Assembly: GCA_002428385.1 (NCBI GenBank)
Contig: DIWB01000011.1
Location: forward strand, 1 to 6,391
Length of the DNA stretch: 6,391 nucleotides
From: Bacteroidales bacterium UBA6117
Lineage (GTDB): Bacteria > Bacteroidota > Bacteroidia > Bacteroidales > VadinHA17
Direction: 5' to 3'
The notes under the pieces: model-generated
What the model was told of the DNA's origin: nothing
Seen by the model: the letters and a program-made list of their open reading frames with translations, nothing else
Database searches by the model: none
Made by a program: the position numbers and the translations under genes
Shown here: positions 1-6,201 of the stretch, in pieces
How the letters are laid out: every line of letters starts with the position of its first letter
Numbering within the stretch: position 1 is the stretch's first letter

Positions 1-25
1 CTCTATTCAGTTAAGCTACGGGACC
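1..25 (-). tRNA. tRNA 5' end, probably tRNA-Arg (partial, runs off the left edge)
   Basis: Read on the minus strand from position 25, the sequence is a 7-nt acceptor half (GGTCCCG), the usual T8-A9 pair, then a D arm in which GCTT pairs with the start of GAG(C) around a 9-nt loop, AACTGAATA. This is the first third of a canonical tRNA. The anticodon and T arm are outside the window, so the amino acid cannot be read. The acceptor and D-arm sequence resembles what I remember of Bacteroidota tRNA-Arg genes, so Arg is a guess from memory. The D loop has G18 followed by A where G19 is usual. It is transcribed away from the AsmA-like gene. Confidence 0.8.
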
Positions 26-45
26 TCAATGTCAAATTCAGGTTG

Positions 46-53
46 CAAATATA
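46..53 (-). promoter_or_regulatory. Probable -7 promoter box of the tRNA
   Basis: The minus strand reads TATATTTG, a full match to the Bacteroidota -7 consensus TAnnTTTG, and continues with CA. It would start transcription near position 39-41, giving a leader of about 14 nt before the tRNA 5' end at 25, a sensible length for a tRNA. I do not see a TTTG -33 box at the expected spacing, so the call rests on the -7 box, its position and its similarity to the rplS promoter. Confidence 0.5.
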
Positions 54-154
54 ATAATTTTTTCTGCCTCTGTTAATGCTTATCTTTATTTGTCGAAAAA
101 CGTAAAATATTTCATATTTTATATCGTTGAAAATCATAAGACAAATTACGTAAG

Positions 155-2977
155 ATGAAAAAAGCAACATCAATAATACTGAAATCTTTTCTCGGACTTG
201 TTCTCCTCATCCTGATTCTATTGTTCTCTATTCCCCTTCTCTTCAGGGACAAAATAAAGGAGAAGGTCGTGAATGTGATCAATGAATCGGTTGAAGCCAG
301 AGTGAGTTTTGGCGACTACAAGCTGGGATTCTTCAAAAACTTTCCCAACCTGACTTTTTCACTTGAGAACCTGTCGGTGGCAGGTGTCGGAAAGTTTGAA
401 GGCGACACCCTTGCGGCTGCCAGATCAATTAATCTCGTTTTTAATCTGTCAAGCCTTTTCGGAAAGGAAGGATATGAAGTCAAATCAGTAATAATTGATG
501 GCGCCGGCATTAAGACTCTGGTCCTTGAAGATGGAAGCGCAAACTGGGATATAATGACCGACAGCGAGGAAGAAGAAGCAGAAGTGGAAACAGATTCAGG
601 CATGAAGATACTTCTGAAAGATGTAAAATTGCTCACCAGCTCTGTTTCGTATATCGACCGGGAATCGGATATTTCAGCATGGCTGGGTAATGTGAACGGT
701 TCTCTGAACGGCGACCTTGCCGGCAGTAAAAGCGACCTGGTGATAGCCCTTGAATCAGACGATTTTGATTTTGTAATGGAAGACATAAAATATATCAGCA
801 GTGCAAAAGCAACTGCTTTGGTGAATGTTCTGGCAGACATCGACAGCATGATATTCCGTCTGAGGGAAAATTCAGTTACAGTCAATGACCTGCTTCTTAA
901 TTTTGCAGGAACGGTTACAATGCCGGGAGATGATATCGAGACCGACCTGACATTCAGATCAGATGAGACTTCATTCAAATCACTTCTCTCACTTATTCCT
1001 GCTTTATATATGAAGGATTTTCAGGATCTGAAAGCTGAAGGCACGTTTAACCTTTCCGGCCTGGCAAAAGGTATATACAGCAGCGCCGACAGCACCATGC
1101 CTGACATTTCCCTCGATCTGAACGTAAAGGACGGTTTGATAAGCTATCCTGCACTTCCGGAACGGATAAAAAGGATAAACATCGAATCGTCAATATTTAT
1201 TGATGGAAAGGATATGGATAAAACCAGGGTTGATGTTTCTGGTTTTCATTTTGAACTTGCAGGTAATCCTTTTGATATGAGGTTTTATCTCAGAACTCCG
1301 ATTAGCGATCCCGACATCGATGGTTCAGCAAGGGGGAAAATTGACCTGACCGCACTTACGAAAGCGGTACCCATGGATAGCATTAAGCTGGCAGGGCTTA
1401 TTGATATGTCGGTGGATCTGGCAGGAAGGATGTCGATGCTGGAACAATCGCAGTACGACAGGTTTAAGGCATCGGGGAACATCAACCTGAAGGAAATGCT
1501 TGTGGCAATGACGGGATATCCCGAAGTAAAAATCAGGGAAGCAGTAATTTCTGTCACTCCGGCATTTGCGGAACTTAAAAATGCAGATATAAGCATCGGA
1601 CAGGGCAGTGATTTCAATCTGGGAGGGAAACTAGAAAACTACATCCCTTACGTGCTAAAAGATGAAACCATCAGGGGCAACCTTTTGCTGCATTCACGGC
1701 AGATCGATCTGACTGAGATTATGGCAGGTATGGCAACAGAAACAACAGAGGAAGACACTGCGTCGCTTGCAGTCATCAGAGTGCCGGACAACATTGACTT
1801 CGATTTCAATGCCAAGGTTGATAAGTTCAAATACAACAGCATAAATGTAAGCAATGTAACCGGTCACATTCTTGTTAAAGACGGGATCCTGACCTTGAAG
1901 GATACCGGGATGGATCTGCTCGGAGGTAAAGTGGCTTTCAATGCCGATTATGATACCCGCGACACACTTAATCCATTTGTAAAGGCTGATCTGAGCGTTC
2001 TTGATCTTGGCATTAAGGATGCATTTGACGTCTTCAAAACCCTTAAGATGCTGGCCCCTGTCGCAAAGGGTATTGACGGTAAATTTGCTTTTACACTAAA
2101 TTACAGCAGTTTGCTGCAGAATGATTTCATGCCCAGGATTTCAACAATAACCGGATCCGGGCTTATGAAGTCAAGTGAAGTAACCCTTGTTGAATCAGCA
2201 GTATTTAACACCATGAAGGAGGTCCTCAAGGTGGGGGAAGGATACACCAATACGTTCAGGGATTTGTATATCAGCTTCAAGGTCAGGGACGGACGTTTGT
2301 TCGTCAGTCCTTTCAATACCCGTGTCGGAAATATAAAAATGAACATAAGCGGTGACCAGGGTATAGACCAGACTATCAATTATGTAATCAAGACAGAAAT
2401 ACCCAGGTCGGAACTGGGCCTTGCCGCCAATTCACTTATTGAGAGCCTGTCGGCGCAGGCTTCAGCATTTGGCGTTACTATTAAACCTGCGGAAATACTG
2501 AAGGTCAATGTCAATGTATCCGGAACATTCCTTAAACCGGTTGTAAAACCGTTCTTTGGCAACACACCTCCTGACAGCACATCTGTCGCGGGCATCAGGG
2601 AAACAGCCAGGGAAGTAGTAAAGGAAACAGTTGAGGAAAAAGTCGAAGAAGTAAGGGATAAGGTGAAGAGCGAAGCTGAAATACAGGGTGACAAACTGGT
2701 TCAGGAGGCGGAAGACAGAGGTCAGCAGTTAAGGGATGAAGCGTCCAAAGCTGCGGAAAAGATCCGTCTTGAAGCCCGGGCCCAGGCCGAAAAGCTGGTT
2801 AAGGAAGCAGAATCAAAAGGCCCGATTGCAAAGCTCGGAGCTCAGAAGGCAGCCGACGGTGTGATAAAAGAAGCTGACAGAAAAGCTGATCAGCTCGTAA
2901 AAGAGGCCGACGAAAAGGCATTGAAACTTGTTGATGAGGCTAAGGCAAAGCGGGAGGAACTGCTGCAGAAGGTCTAA
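155..2977 (+). CDS. AsmA-like membrane-anchored protein with helical C-terminal tail
   Basis: This 940-residue protein begins with a short basic stretch and a hydrophobic segment (about residues 9-30, rich in L, I and F) that acts as a signal anchor. Its body is a long beta-rich domain typical of the AsmA/DUF748 superfamily, with early features such as NFPNLTFSLENLSV (62-75) and ANWDI (129-133), an acidic patch (136-148), and an AsmA-2-like C-terminal part (about 560-790). AsmA-like proteins are thought to form hydrophobic grooves that bridge the inner and outer membranes and carry phospholipid or otherwise affect outer-membrane assembly; that role here is from family knowledge. Residues about 815-940 are a highly charged predicted helix with 11-residue repeats. 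The ATG at 155 precedes the signal anchor directly; there is no clear Shine-Dalgarno sequence, which is normal for Bacteroidota. It stands alone, divergent from the tRNA and convergent with rplS. The family is confident; the transported substrate is unknown. Confidence 0.85.
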   Translation: MKKATSIILKSFLGLVLLILILLFSIPLLFRDKIKEKVVNVINESVEARVSFGDYKLGFFKNFPNLTFSLENLSVAGVGKFEGDTLAAARSINLVFNLSSLFGKEGYEVKSVIIDGAGIKTLVLEDGSANWDIMTDSEEEEAEVETDSGMKILLKDVKLLTSSVSYIDRESDISAWLGNVNGSLNGDLAGSKSDLVIALESDDFDFVMEDIKYISSAKATALVNVLADIDSMIFRLRENSVTVNDLLLNFAGTVTMPGDDIETDLTFRSDETSFKSLLSLIPALYMKDFQDLKAEGTFNLSGLAKGIYSSADSTMPDISLDLNVKDGLISYPALPERIKRINIESSIFIDGKDMDKTRVDVSGFHFELAGNPFDMRFYLRTPISDPDIDGSARGKIDLTALTKAVPMDSIKLAGLIDMSVDLAGRMSMLEQSQYDRFKASGNINLKEMLVAMTGYPEVKIREAVISVTPAFAELKNADISIGQGSDFNLGGKLENYIPYVLKDETIRGNLLLHSRQIDLTEIMAGMATETTEEDTASLAVIRVPDNIDFDFNAKVDKFKYNSINVSNVTGHILVKDGILTLKDTGMDLLGGKVAFNADYDTRDTLNPFVKADLSVLDLGIKDAFDVFKTLKMLAPVAKGIDGKFAFTLNYSSLLQNDFMPRISTITGSGLMKSSEVTLVESAVFNTMKEVLKVGEGYTNTFRDLYISFKVRDGRLFVSPFNTRVGNIKMNISGDQGIDQTINYVIKTEIPRSELGLAANSLIESLSAQASAFGVTIKPAEILKVNVNVSGTFLKPVVKPFFGNTPPDSTSVAGIRETAREVVKETVEEKVEEVRDKVKSEAEIQGDKLVQEAEDRGQQLRDEASKAAEKIRLEARAQAEKLVKEAESKGPIAKLGAQKAADGVIKEADRKADQLVKEADEKALKLVDEAKAKREELLQKV
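2687..2950 (+). repeat. 11-residue helical repeats encoded in the AsmA-like tail
   Basis: Four copies of a motif like (A/G)-(D/E)-(K/Q)-L-V-(K/Q)-E-A-(E/D)-x-(K/R) lie at residues 845-855, 877-887, 911-921 and 922-932 of the AsmA-like protein; the last two are adjacent. The fourth copy is the most diverged (starts A-L-K, has LVDEAKAK). An 11-residue period (three helical turns) suits a long amphipathic helix or right-handed coiled coil. The DNA copies have diverged at third positions, so this is a protein-level repeat, not a recent DNA duplication. Confidence 0.65.
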
Positions 2978-2983
2978 AACCAA

Positions 2984-3012
2984 AAAAGGCTGCTCCTCGC
3001 GGACAGCCTTTT
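2984..3012. terminator. Bidirectional intrinsic terminator between the AsmA-like gene and rplS
   Basis: AAAAGGCTG (2984-2992) pairs with CAGCCTTTT (3004-3012). After one bulged C (2993), the stem continues as TCC (2994-2996) with GGA (3001-3003), closing a TCGC loop. On the plus strand the GC stem is followed by TTTTCT; on the minus strand it is followed by a run of six T. It begins 7 nt after the AsmA-like stop codon and 17 nt beyond the rplS stop, so it can end both convergent transcripts. Confidence 0.88.
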
Positions 3013-3028
3013 CTGATATGAATAGATT

Positions 3029-3376
3029 CTAGAATTTCTTTTCCTTTATGCGTGCTTTCTTTCCGGTAAGGTCGCGAAGGTAGAATATCCTTGCCCTGCG
3101 TACTTTCCCATGCTTGTTTACTTCGATCTTGTCAATCGAAGGCGAGACCAGCGGGAATATTCTTTCAACACCAATATTACCCGACATTTTTCTGACAGTA
3201 AAGGTCTCAGTGTGACCGTTACCGCTCCGCCGGATCACTACGCCACGGAATTGCTGAATTCTCTCCTTGTTCCCTTCCTTTATCTTATAGTGAACAGTAA
3301 CAGTATCCCCGGCAATAAACCTGGGATATTCATTTTTTACTGTCAATTCCTTTTCAACAACATCCATTAAATTCAT
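3029..3376 (-). CDS. rplS: 50S ribosomal protein L19
   Basis: This 115-residue protein has the full-length L19 pattern: FIAGDTVTVHYKIKEGNKER (20-39), FRGVVIRRSGNG (43-54), FTVRKMSGNIGVERIFPLVS (59-78), IDKIEVNKHGKVRRARIFYL (81-100), and a basic end, GKKARIKEKKF. L19 sits at the 30S-50S interface of the ribosome and contributes to intersubunit bridges (established for the family). The first ATG (3374-3376) is preferred over the in-frame Met at residue 4, because MNLMDVVEKEL aligns with the usual L19 N-terminus from its first Met. No Shine-Dalgarno sequence is visible. In many bacteria rplS follows rpsP-rimM-trmD; here it is apart from them and has its own promoter, directly downstream of an unrelated peptidase gene. 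It ends at a strong shared terminator. Confidence 0.97.
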   Translation of the reverse strand: MNLMDVVEKELTVKNEYPRFIAGDTVTVHYKIKEGNKERIQQFRGVVIRRSGNGHTETFTVRKMSGNIGVERIFPLVSPSIDKIEVNKHGKVRRARIFYLRDLTGKKARIKEKKF

Positions 3377-3421
3377 TTCACAACAATTTTGTTACAAACA
3401 ACATGATCTAAAATCAGGGTG

Positions 3422-3452
3422 CAAAAATACAAATTTTCTTAATATTCACAAA
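3422..3452 (-). promoter_or_regulatory. rplS promoter, Bacteroidota housekeeping type
   Basis: On the minus strand TTTG (3449-3452) is followed after 19 nt by TATTTTTG (3422-3429). This fits the Bacteroidota primary sigma pattern of a TTTG -33 box and a TAnnTTTG -7 box at its usual spacing. Transcription would start near 3415, giving a leader of about 40 nt to the rplS ATG. A second TTTG abuts the -7 box, as is often seen in this phylum. The promoter lies in the gap after the C69 peptidase stop, so rplS does not depend on read-through from upstream. Confidence 0.72.
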
Positions 3453-3494
3453 CACCATAATTTAAATTTTGCCACAAAATGGTCAAACCAACCT

Positions 3495-5228
3495 TTAATG
3501 AGAACCTCCGGCGGGAACCAGCAGCTTGTTGCCTGTGTCCTGAATGACCGATTTTTTCCACTTGTCGTCATAGCCCGGCTGCATCGGGAAATCAGGATAT
3601 CCGTCCTCGGTAGTGGAGAATTTGCCGTCTTTTTCTTTCTTTATGTTGCCATCGATGTATTTCACAAGCAGGTATTCACTGAGTTTCTTCCATTCGCTGA
3701 ACGTATTACCGGCTGTTTCCACTGAATACCTGGTAAGGTAATCACGTGCTTTCCAGACATCCTTCTCATAAAGTTTCTTTGCTTCCTCGTCAATTTTTGA
3801 AACTGTCTCCTTAATATATCTTGTTTCCAGTTCCCGCTGAACCTTAAGAGCATCCTCGCTCATCATGTCGTAGCGAAGGTAACACTGGTTTGCAACCTGG
3901 TTGAACAGCCAGAAAGCAGAGGTGGGGGAGTAGGTAACCATGCTTCCGTTCCCAACCTTAAAACATTCAGGTATCTCGGTGATGCCGCAGTAAATCGGGT
4001 TGAAAACAGTTGTATTGGCATCGTCAACGCCGAACCAGAAGATGCCGCCGATGGGATCAGGCAGCCAGTTGCGTGATTCTGAAACAAAGACAAAACCTGT
4101 CTGCTGGGTGCCGGTAGCTCTTTCATTGCAGTATGACGGGGCTTTGGGATCGTCGGAAACTTTCCATGAAAGTGGTCTCCAGCGGTATGGTAAGCCGAAG
4201 GAACCAGCGCCTATGTCTTTTCTCATGTCAAATACGGTGCCTTCGAGGTGGTCGCGCATGAAATTCATAAGATCATAGTTGGAGACTTTACGGTTTGGTT
4301 TGATCCATAGAGGCATTCTTTTGCTAAGGTCATGTCCCGATACGTATCCCTGATACTGATCCATTTCGTTGCTGACAGCCCTGAAGAAAGACCAAACCCT
4401 TATTTCGCAGAATCTGGCGCCGTCGAAAGTAATGGGATTGTAGGTATCGGAGAAGCTGAATTCCTGGTTGGTCCCCTTGTAGAGCCCTTTTGTTCTAGCG
4501 AACTCAATTACATCCTGGGCATAAACGCATTCCACAACCGGATCAAATATCCTGCGAAGATCCTTTGATGTGATTGCGTTGCTTGTCTTTTTTCCGGTAG
4601 CAAGCGGGAAAGTCTGAATCCTTGCCTGATTTGCATGACCGCTTACATATCCGTCAGGAATCAGGCGTGCAACCCATACGGCCCCCTTGTTGCCCTGTCC
4701 TTTACCTATTATTTCGAATATCCAGGCCTCATTGGGGTCGGAAATTGAGAATGATTCACCGGAACTTGCGTATCCGTATTCAGAAACGAGTTCAGAAATT
4801 ACTTTTATGGCTTCCCTGGCATTTTTTGCCCTCTGAAGAGTAATGTAGATAAGGCTTCCGTAGTCTGCAATGCCGTCAGGATCAACAAGCCCGTCAACTC
4901 CGCCGTAGGTGGTTTCACCGATCGACAACTGGTGCTCATTCATATTCCCCACAACCGAGTAGGTGTGACTTGCCTGCTTTATTTTTCCAAGGAATTTGCC
5001 GGTATCCCATTCGTAAACATCCAGCCAGGCTCCTTCAGGATAATCCCTTGAAGGCCAGTGGTAAAGTTCTCCGTAAAGAACGTGGGAGTCAGCTGAGTAT
5101 GTTATCATTACCGAACCGTTCGCAGATGCTCCTCTTGTTACTATTAAGTTGGTGCATGCGGCCGATTCAGGAGCCTGTATCATCCAGGCAAACATTATTG
5201 CCGTTATTGCTGCAAAGAGTTTTTTCAT
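3495..5228 (-). CDS. Secreted C69-family dipeptidase (Ntn hydrolase)
   Basis: This 577-residue protein has a signal peptide (MKK, then a hydrophobic core to about residue 18, ending ESAA) followed by C25-TNLIVT. In peptidase family C69 (PepD/dipeptidase A) the mature protein starts with the nucleophilic Cys, so signal-peptide cleavage before C25 would expose the catalytic residue. Further family landmarks are YSADSH (44-49), GNMNEHQLSIGETT (94-107), GESFSISDPNEAWIFEIIGKG (157-177), SGHANQARI (196-204), RVWSFFRAVS (277-286), RPLSWKVSD (351-359) and GTQQTGFVFVSESRNWLPDP (373-392), with IGGIFWFGVDD just after. The C-terminal part (about 455-530) is charged and helical. The likely role is hydrolysis of dipeptides or short peptides in the periplasm or outside the cell, useful for a peptide-consuming bacterium. 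SAAC is a poor lipobox (Ser, not Leu, at -3), so a lipoprotein is less likely. It has its own promoter, downstream of cutC. Confidence 0.92.
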   Translation of the reverse strand: MKKLFAAITAIMFAWMIQAPESAACTNLIVTRGASANGSVMITYSADSHVLYGELYHWPSRDYPEGAWLDVYEWDTGKFLGKIKQASHTYSVVGNMNEHQLSIGETTYGGVDGLVDPDGIADYGSLIYITLQRAKNAREAIKVISELVSEYGYASSGESFSISDPNEAWIFEIIGKGQGNKGAVWVARLIPDGYVSGHANQARIQTFPLATGKKTSNAITSKDLRRIFDPVVECVYAQDVIEFARTKGLYKGTNQEFSFSDTYNPITFDGARFCEIRVWSFFRAVSNEMDQYQGYVSGHDLSKRMPLWIKPNRKVSNYDLMNFMRDHLEGTVFDMRKDIGAGSFGLPYRWRPLSWKVSDDPKAPSYCNERATGTQQTGFVFVSESRNWLPDPIGGIFWFGVDDANTTVFNPIYCGITEIPECFKVGNGSMVTYSPTSAFWLFNQVANQCYLRYDMMSEDALKVQRELETRYIKETVSKIDEEAKKLYEKDVWKARDYLTRYSVETAGNTFSEWKKLSEYLLVKYIDGNIKKEKDGKFSTTEDGYPDFPMQPGYDDKWKKSVIQDTGNKLLVPAGGSH

Positions 5229-5274
5229 AAACGATTTATTTTACAATTATTTCGATTGATGATTTCAAGAATTG

Positions 5275-5304
5275 CAAAGGTAACAAGCCGGACAAAATTT
5301 CAAA
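5275..5304 (-). promoter_or_regulatory. Promoter of the C69 dipeptidase gene
   Basis: The minus strand carries TTTG (5301-5304), an 18-nt gap, then TACCTTTG (5275-5282), a match to TAnnTTTG followed by CA. Spacing is one base under the common 19-21 nt. Transcription would start near 5268, leaving a leader of about 40 nt to the ATG at 5226-5228. The -33 box lies only 5 nt past the cutC stop codon. I see no hairpin terminator in this 81-bp gap, so cutC read-through is also possible. Confidence 0.6.
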
Positions 5305-5309
5305 GTGAT

Positions 5310-6056
5310 TCAGATCATTTTGACTGATTCAATGATTTTTTTTATCCTTTCAGGATCGGCTACTTTTCTTGTAAACTCTGGCATTCCGGTTTGACCTCCC
5401 AAAGATATGCCATGACGGCGGAAGATCATTTCACTGTCAATATCCATCCTTCCCGTCAGGTGCAATTCAGTTGCTTTTGTAGCTGTAATTATCTGGGCTG
5501 CATTTGTTTCATCAATTCCTCCTCCAGGCATTACAATTAACCTTTCGCCTGCCTGTATAATGAGTTGACGGATCAATTCGATCCCGTCACGGGCCTTGTT
5601 TCGCAGTCCGGATGTAAGAAGCCGTGAAGCCCCGGTGGCAATCACGTCTTCAAGTCCGCTGACCGGATCCCTGCACAGGTCGAATGCCCTGTGGAAAGTG
5701 GCACTCATGGGGTAGGCAAATTCAAAAAGCCTGGCAGTGCGTTCAACATCAATATTGCCTCCTGGCAGCAGGATTCCGGTCACAATCCCGTCAATGCCGG
5801 TTTCAGCGCAGAGCTCGATATCCCTTCTCATTATGTCATATTCGAGGTCGGAATACAGGAAGTCGCCTCCCCTTGGCCTGATCAATACATGAAGCCTGAT
5901 GTCGAGGTTGCTCCTTGCTGAAATAATAGTTCCGAATCCGGGCGTGGTGCCTCCTTCAAACAGATTGTCGCACAGTTCGATCCTGTCTGCTCCGGCCGAT
6001 TGTGCATCGATTGCTGAACCAACACTGTCGGTACAAATCTCAAGCGTGAACTTCAT
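5310..6056 (-). CDS. cutC: CutC family protein (TIM barrel)
   Basis: This 248-residue protein is full length for the CutC family (PF03932). It shows LEICTDSVGSAIDAQSAGAD (5-24) followed by RIELC, EGGTTPG (34-40), VLIRPRGGDFLYSDLE (57-72), TGIDGIVTGILLPGG (86-100), ATFHRAFDLCRDP (118-130), SRLLTSGLRNKARDG (143-157) and VMPGGGI (174-180), all recognisable CutC blocks on a TIM-barrel scaffold. CutC was first described as a copper homeostasis protein in E. coli, but later work questioned that role, and the reaction is not established, so function should be left open. No copper transporter or regulator lies nearby. The ATG at 6054-6056 begins MKFTLEICTDS, the normal family start; there is no Shine-Dalgarno sequence. 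A probable insertion sequence ends about 70 bp upstream. Confidence 0.93.
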   Translation of the reverse strand: MKFTLEICTDSVGSAIDAQSAGADRIELCDNLFEGGTTPGFGTIISARSNLDIRLHVLIRPRGGDFLYSDLEYDIMRRDIELCAETGIDGIVTGILLPGGNIDVERTARLFEFAYPMSATFHRAFDLCRDPVSGLEDVIATGASRLLTSGLRNKARDGIELIRQLIIQAGERLIVMPGGGIDETNAAQIITATKATELHLTGRMDIDSEMIFRRHGISLGGQTGMPEFTRKVADPERIKKIIESVKMI

Positions 6057-6100
6057 CTACAAAAATTAATGCTGATAATCATAGCCACAGCATGACGTAT

Positions 6101-6112
6101 GAAAGATACAAA
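6101..6112 (-). promoter_or_regulatory. Possible cutC -7 promoter box
   Basis: The minus strand reads TTTGTATCTTTC, differing from TAnnTTTG only at the last base and preceded by TTTG as in the rplS promoter. It would give a leader of about 38 nt to the cutC ATG, like the leaders of rplS and the dipeptidase. No TTTG -33 box is found at 18-21 nt upstream; that position falls at the presumed end of the insertion sequence. Weak call. Confidence 0.33.
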
Positions 6113-6124
6113 GTCTGTTTGTCT

Positions 6125-6201
6125 TTAGGCCGCCTCGAAAAACTACTTTCCCTGGCTCCGTTTTCAAACCAAATATATAGGATGATTTTCGAAAAGCCTA
6201 A
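6125..6201. repeat. Imperfect inverted repeat of 77 bp
   Basis: TTAGGC (6125-6130) and TCGAAAA (6135-6141) are mirrored by TTTTCGA (6186-6192) and GCCTAA (6196-6201). The two arm blocks match exactly; the 4-nt and 3-nt pieces between them do not pair, and about 44 nt separate the arms. The right arm also contains the 10-nt palindrome TTTTCGAAAA (6186-6195). It lies between the transposase stop and cutC. It may be a subterminal structure of the insertion sequence, a weak terminator of the transposase transcript, or chance. Confidence 0.45.

Noticed and set aside
81..88. TATCTTTA as a -7 promoter box for the AsmA-like gene
   Set aside because: It misses the final G of TAnnTTTG and has no TTTG at the right distance upstream. 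No promoter for this gene can be assigned with confidence in 26-154.
316..978. Long open frame of 220 codons on the minus strand inside the AsmA-like gene
   Set aside because: It is antisense to a well-supported gene, is rich in Ser, Arg and Leu as expected for a shadow frame, and matches no family I recognise.
3110..3370. Plus-strand open frames opposite rplS, the C69 gene and cutC
   Set aside because: All are antisense to clear family members and have no promoter, start context or recognisable protein features.
3382..3393. AACAA-tt-TTGTT palindrome just upstream of rplS as an operator or L19 leader structure
   Set aside because: Only 5 bp per arm in AT-rich leader sequence; expected by chance.
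3466..3480. Hairpin ATTTTG-cca-CAAAAT as a terminator for the C69 gene
   Set aside because: The stem is 6 bp with a single G-C pair, and on the minus strand it is followed by TTTAAATT, not a T run. Too weak to call.
5306..5329. Direct repeat TGATTCA, spaced 17 nt, at the end of cutC
   Set aside because: It is 7 nt long, lies mostly in the last cutC codons, and has no third copy nearby.
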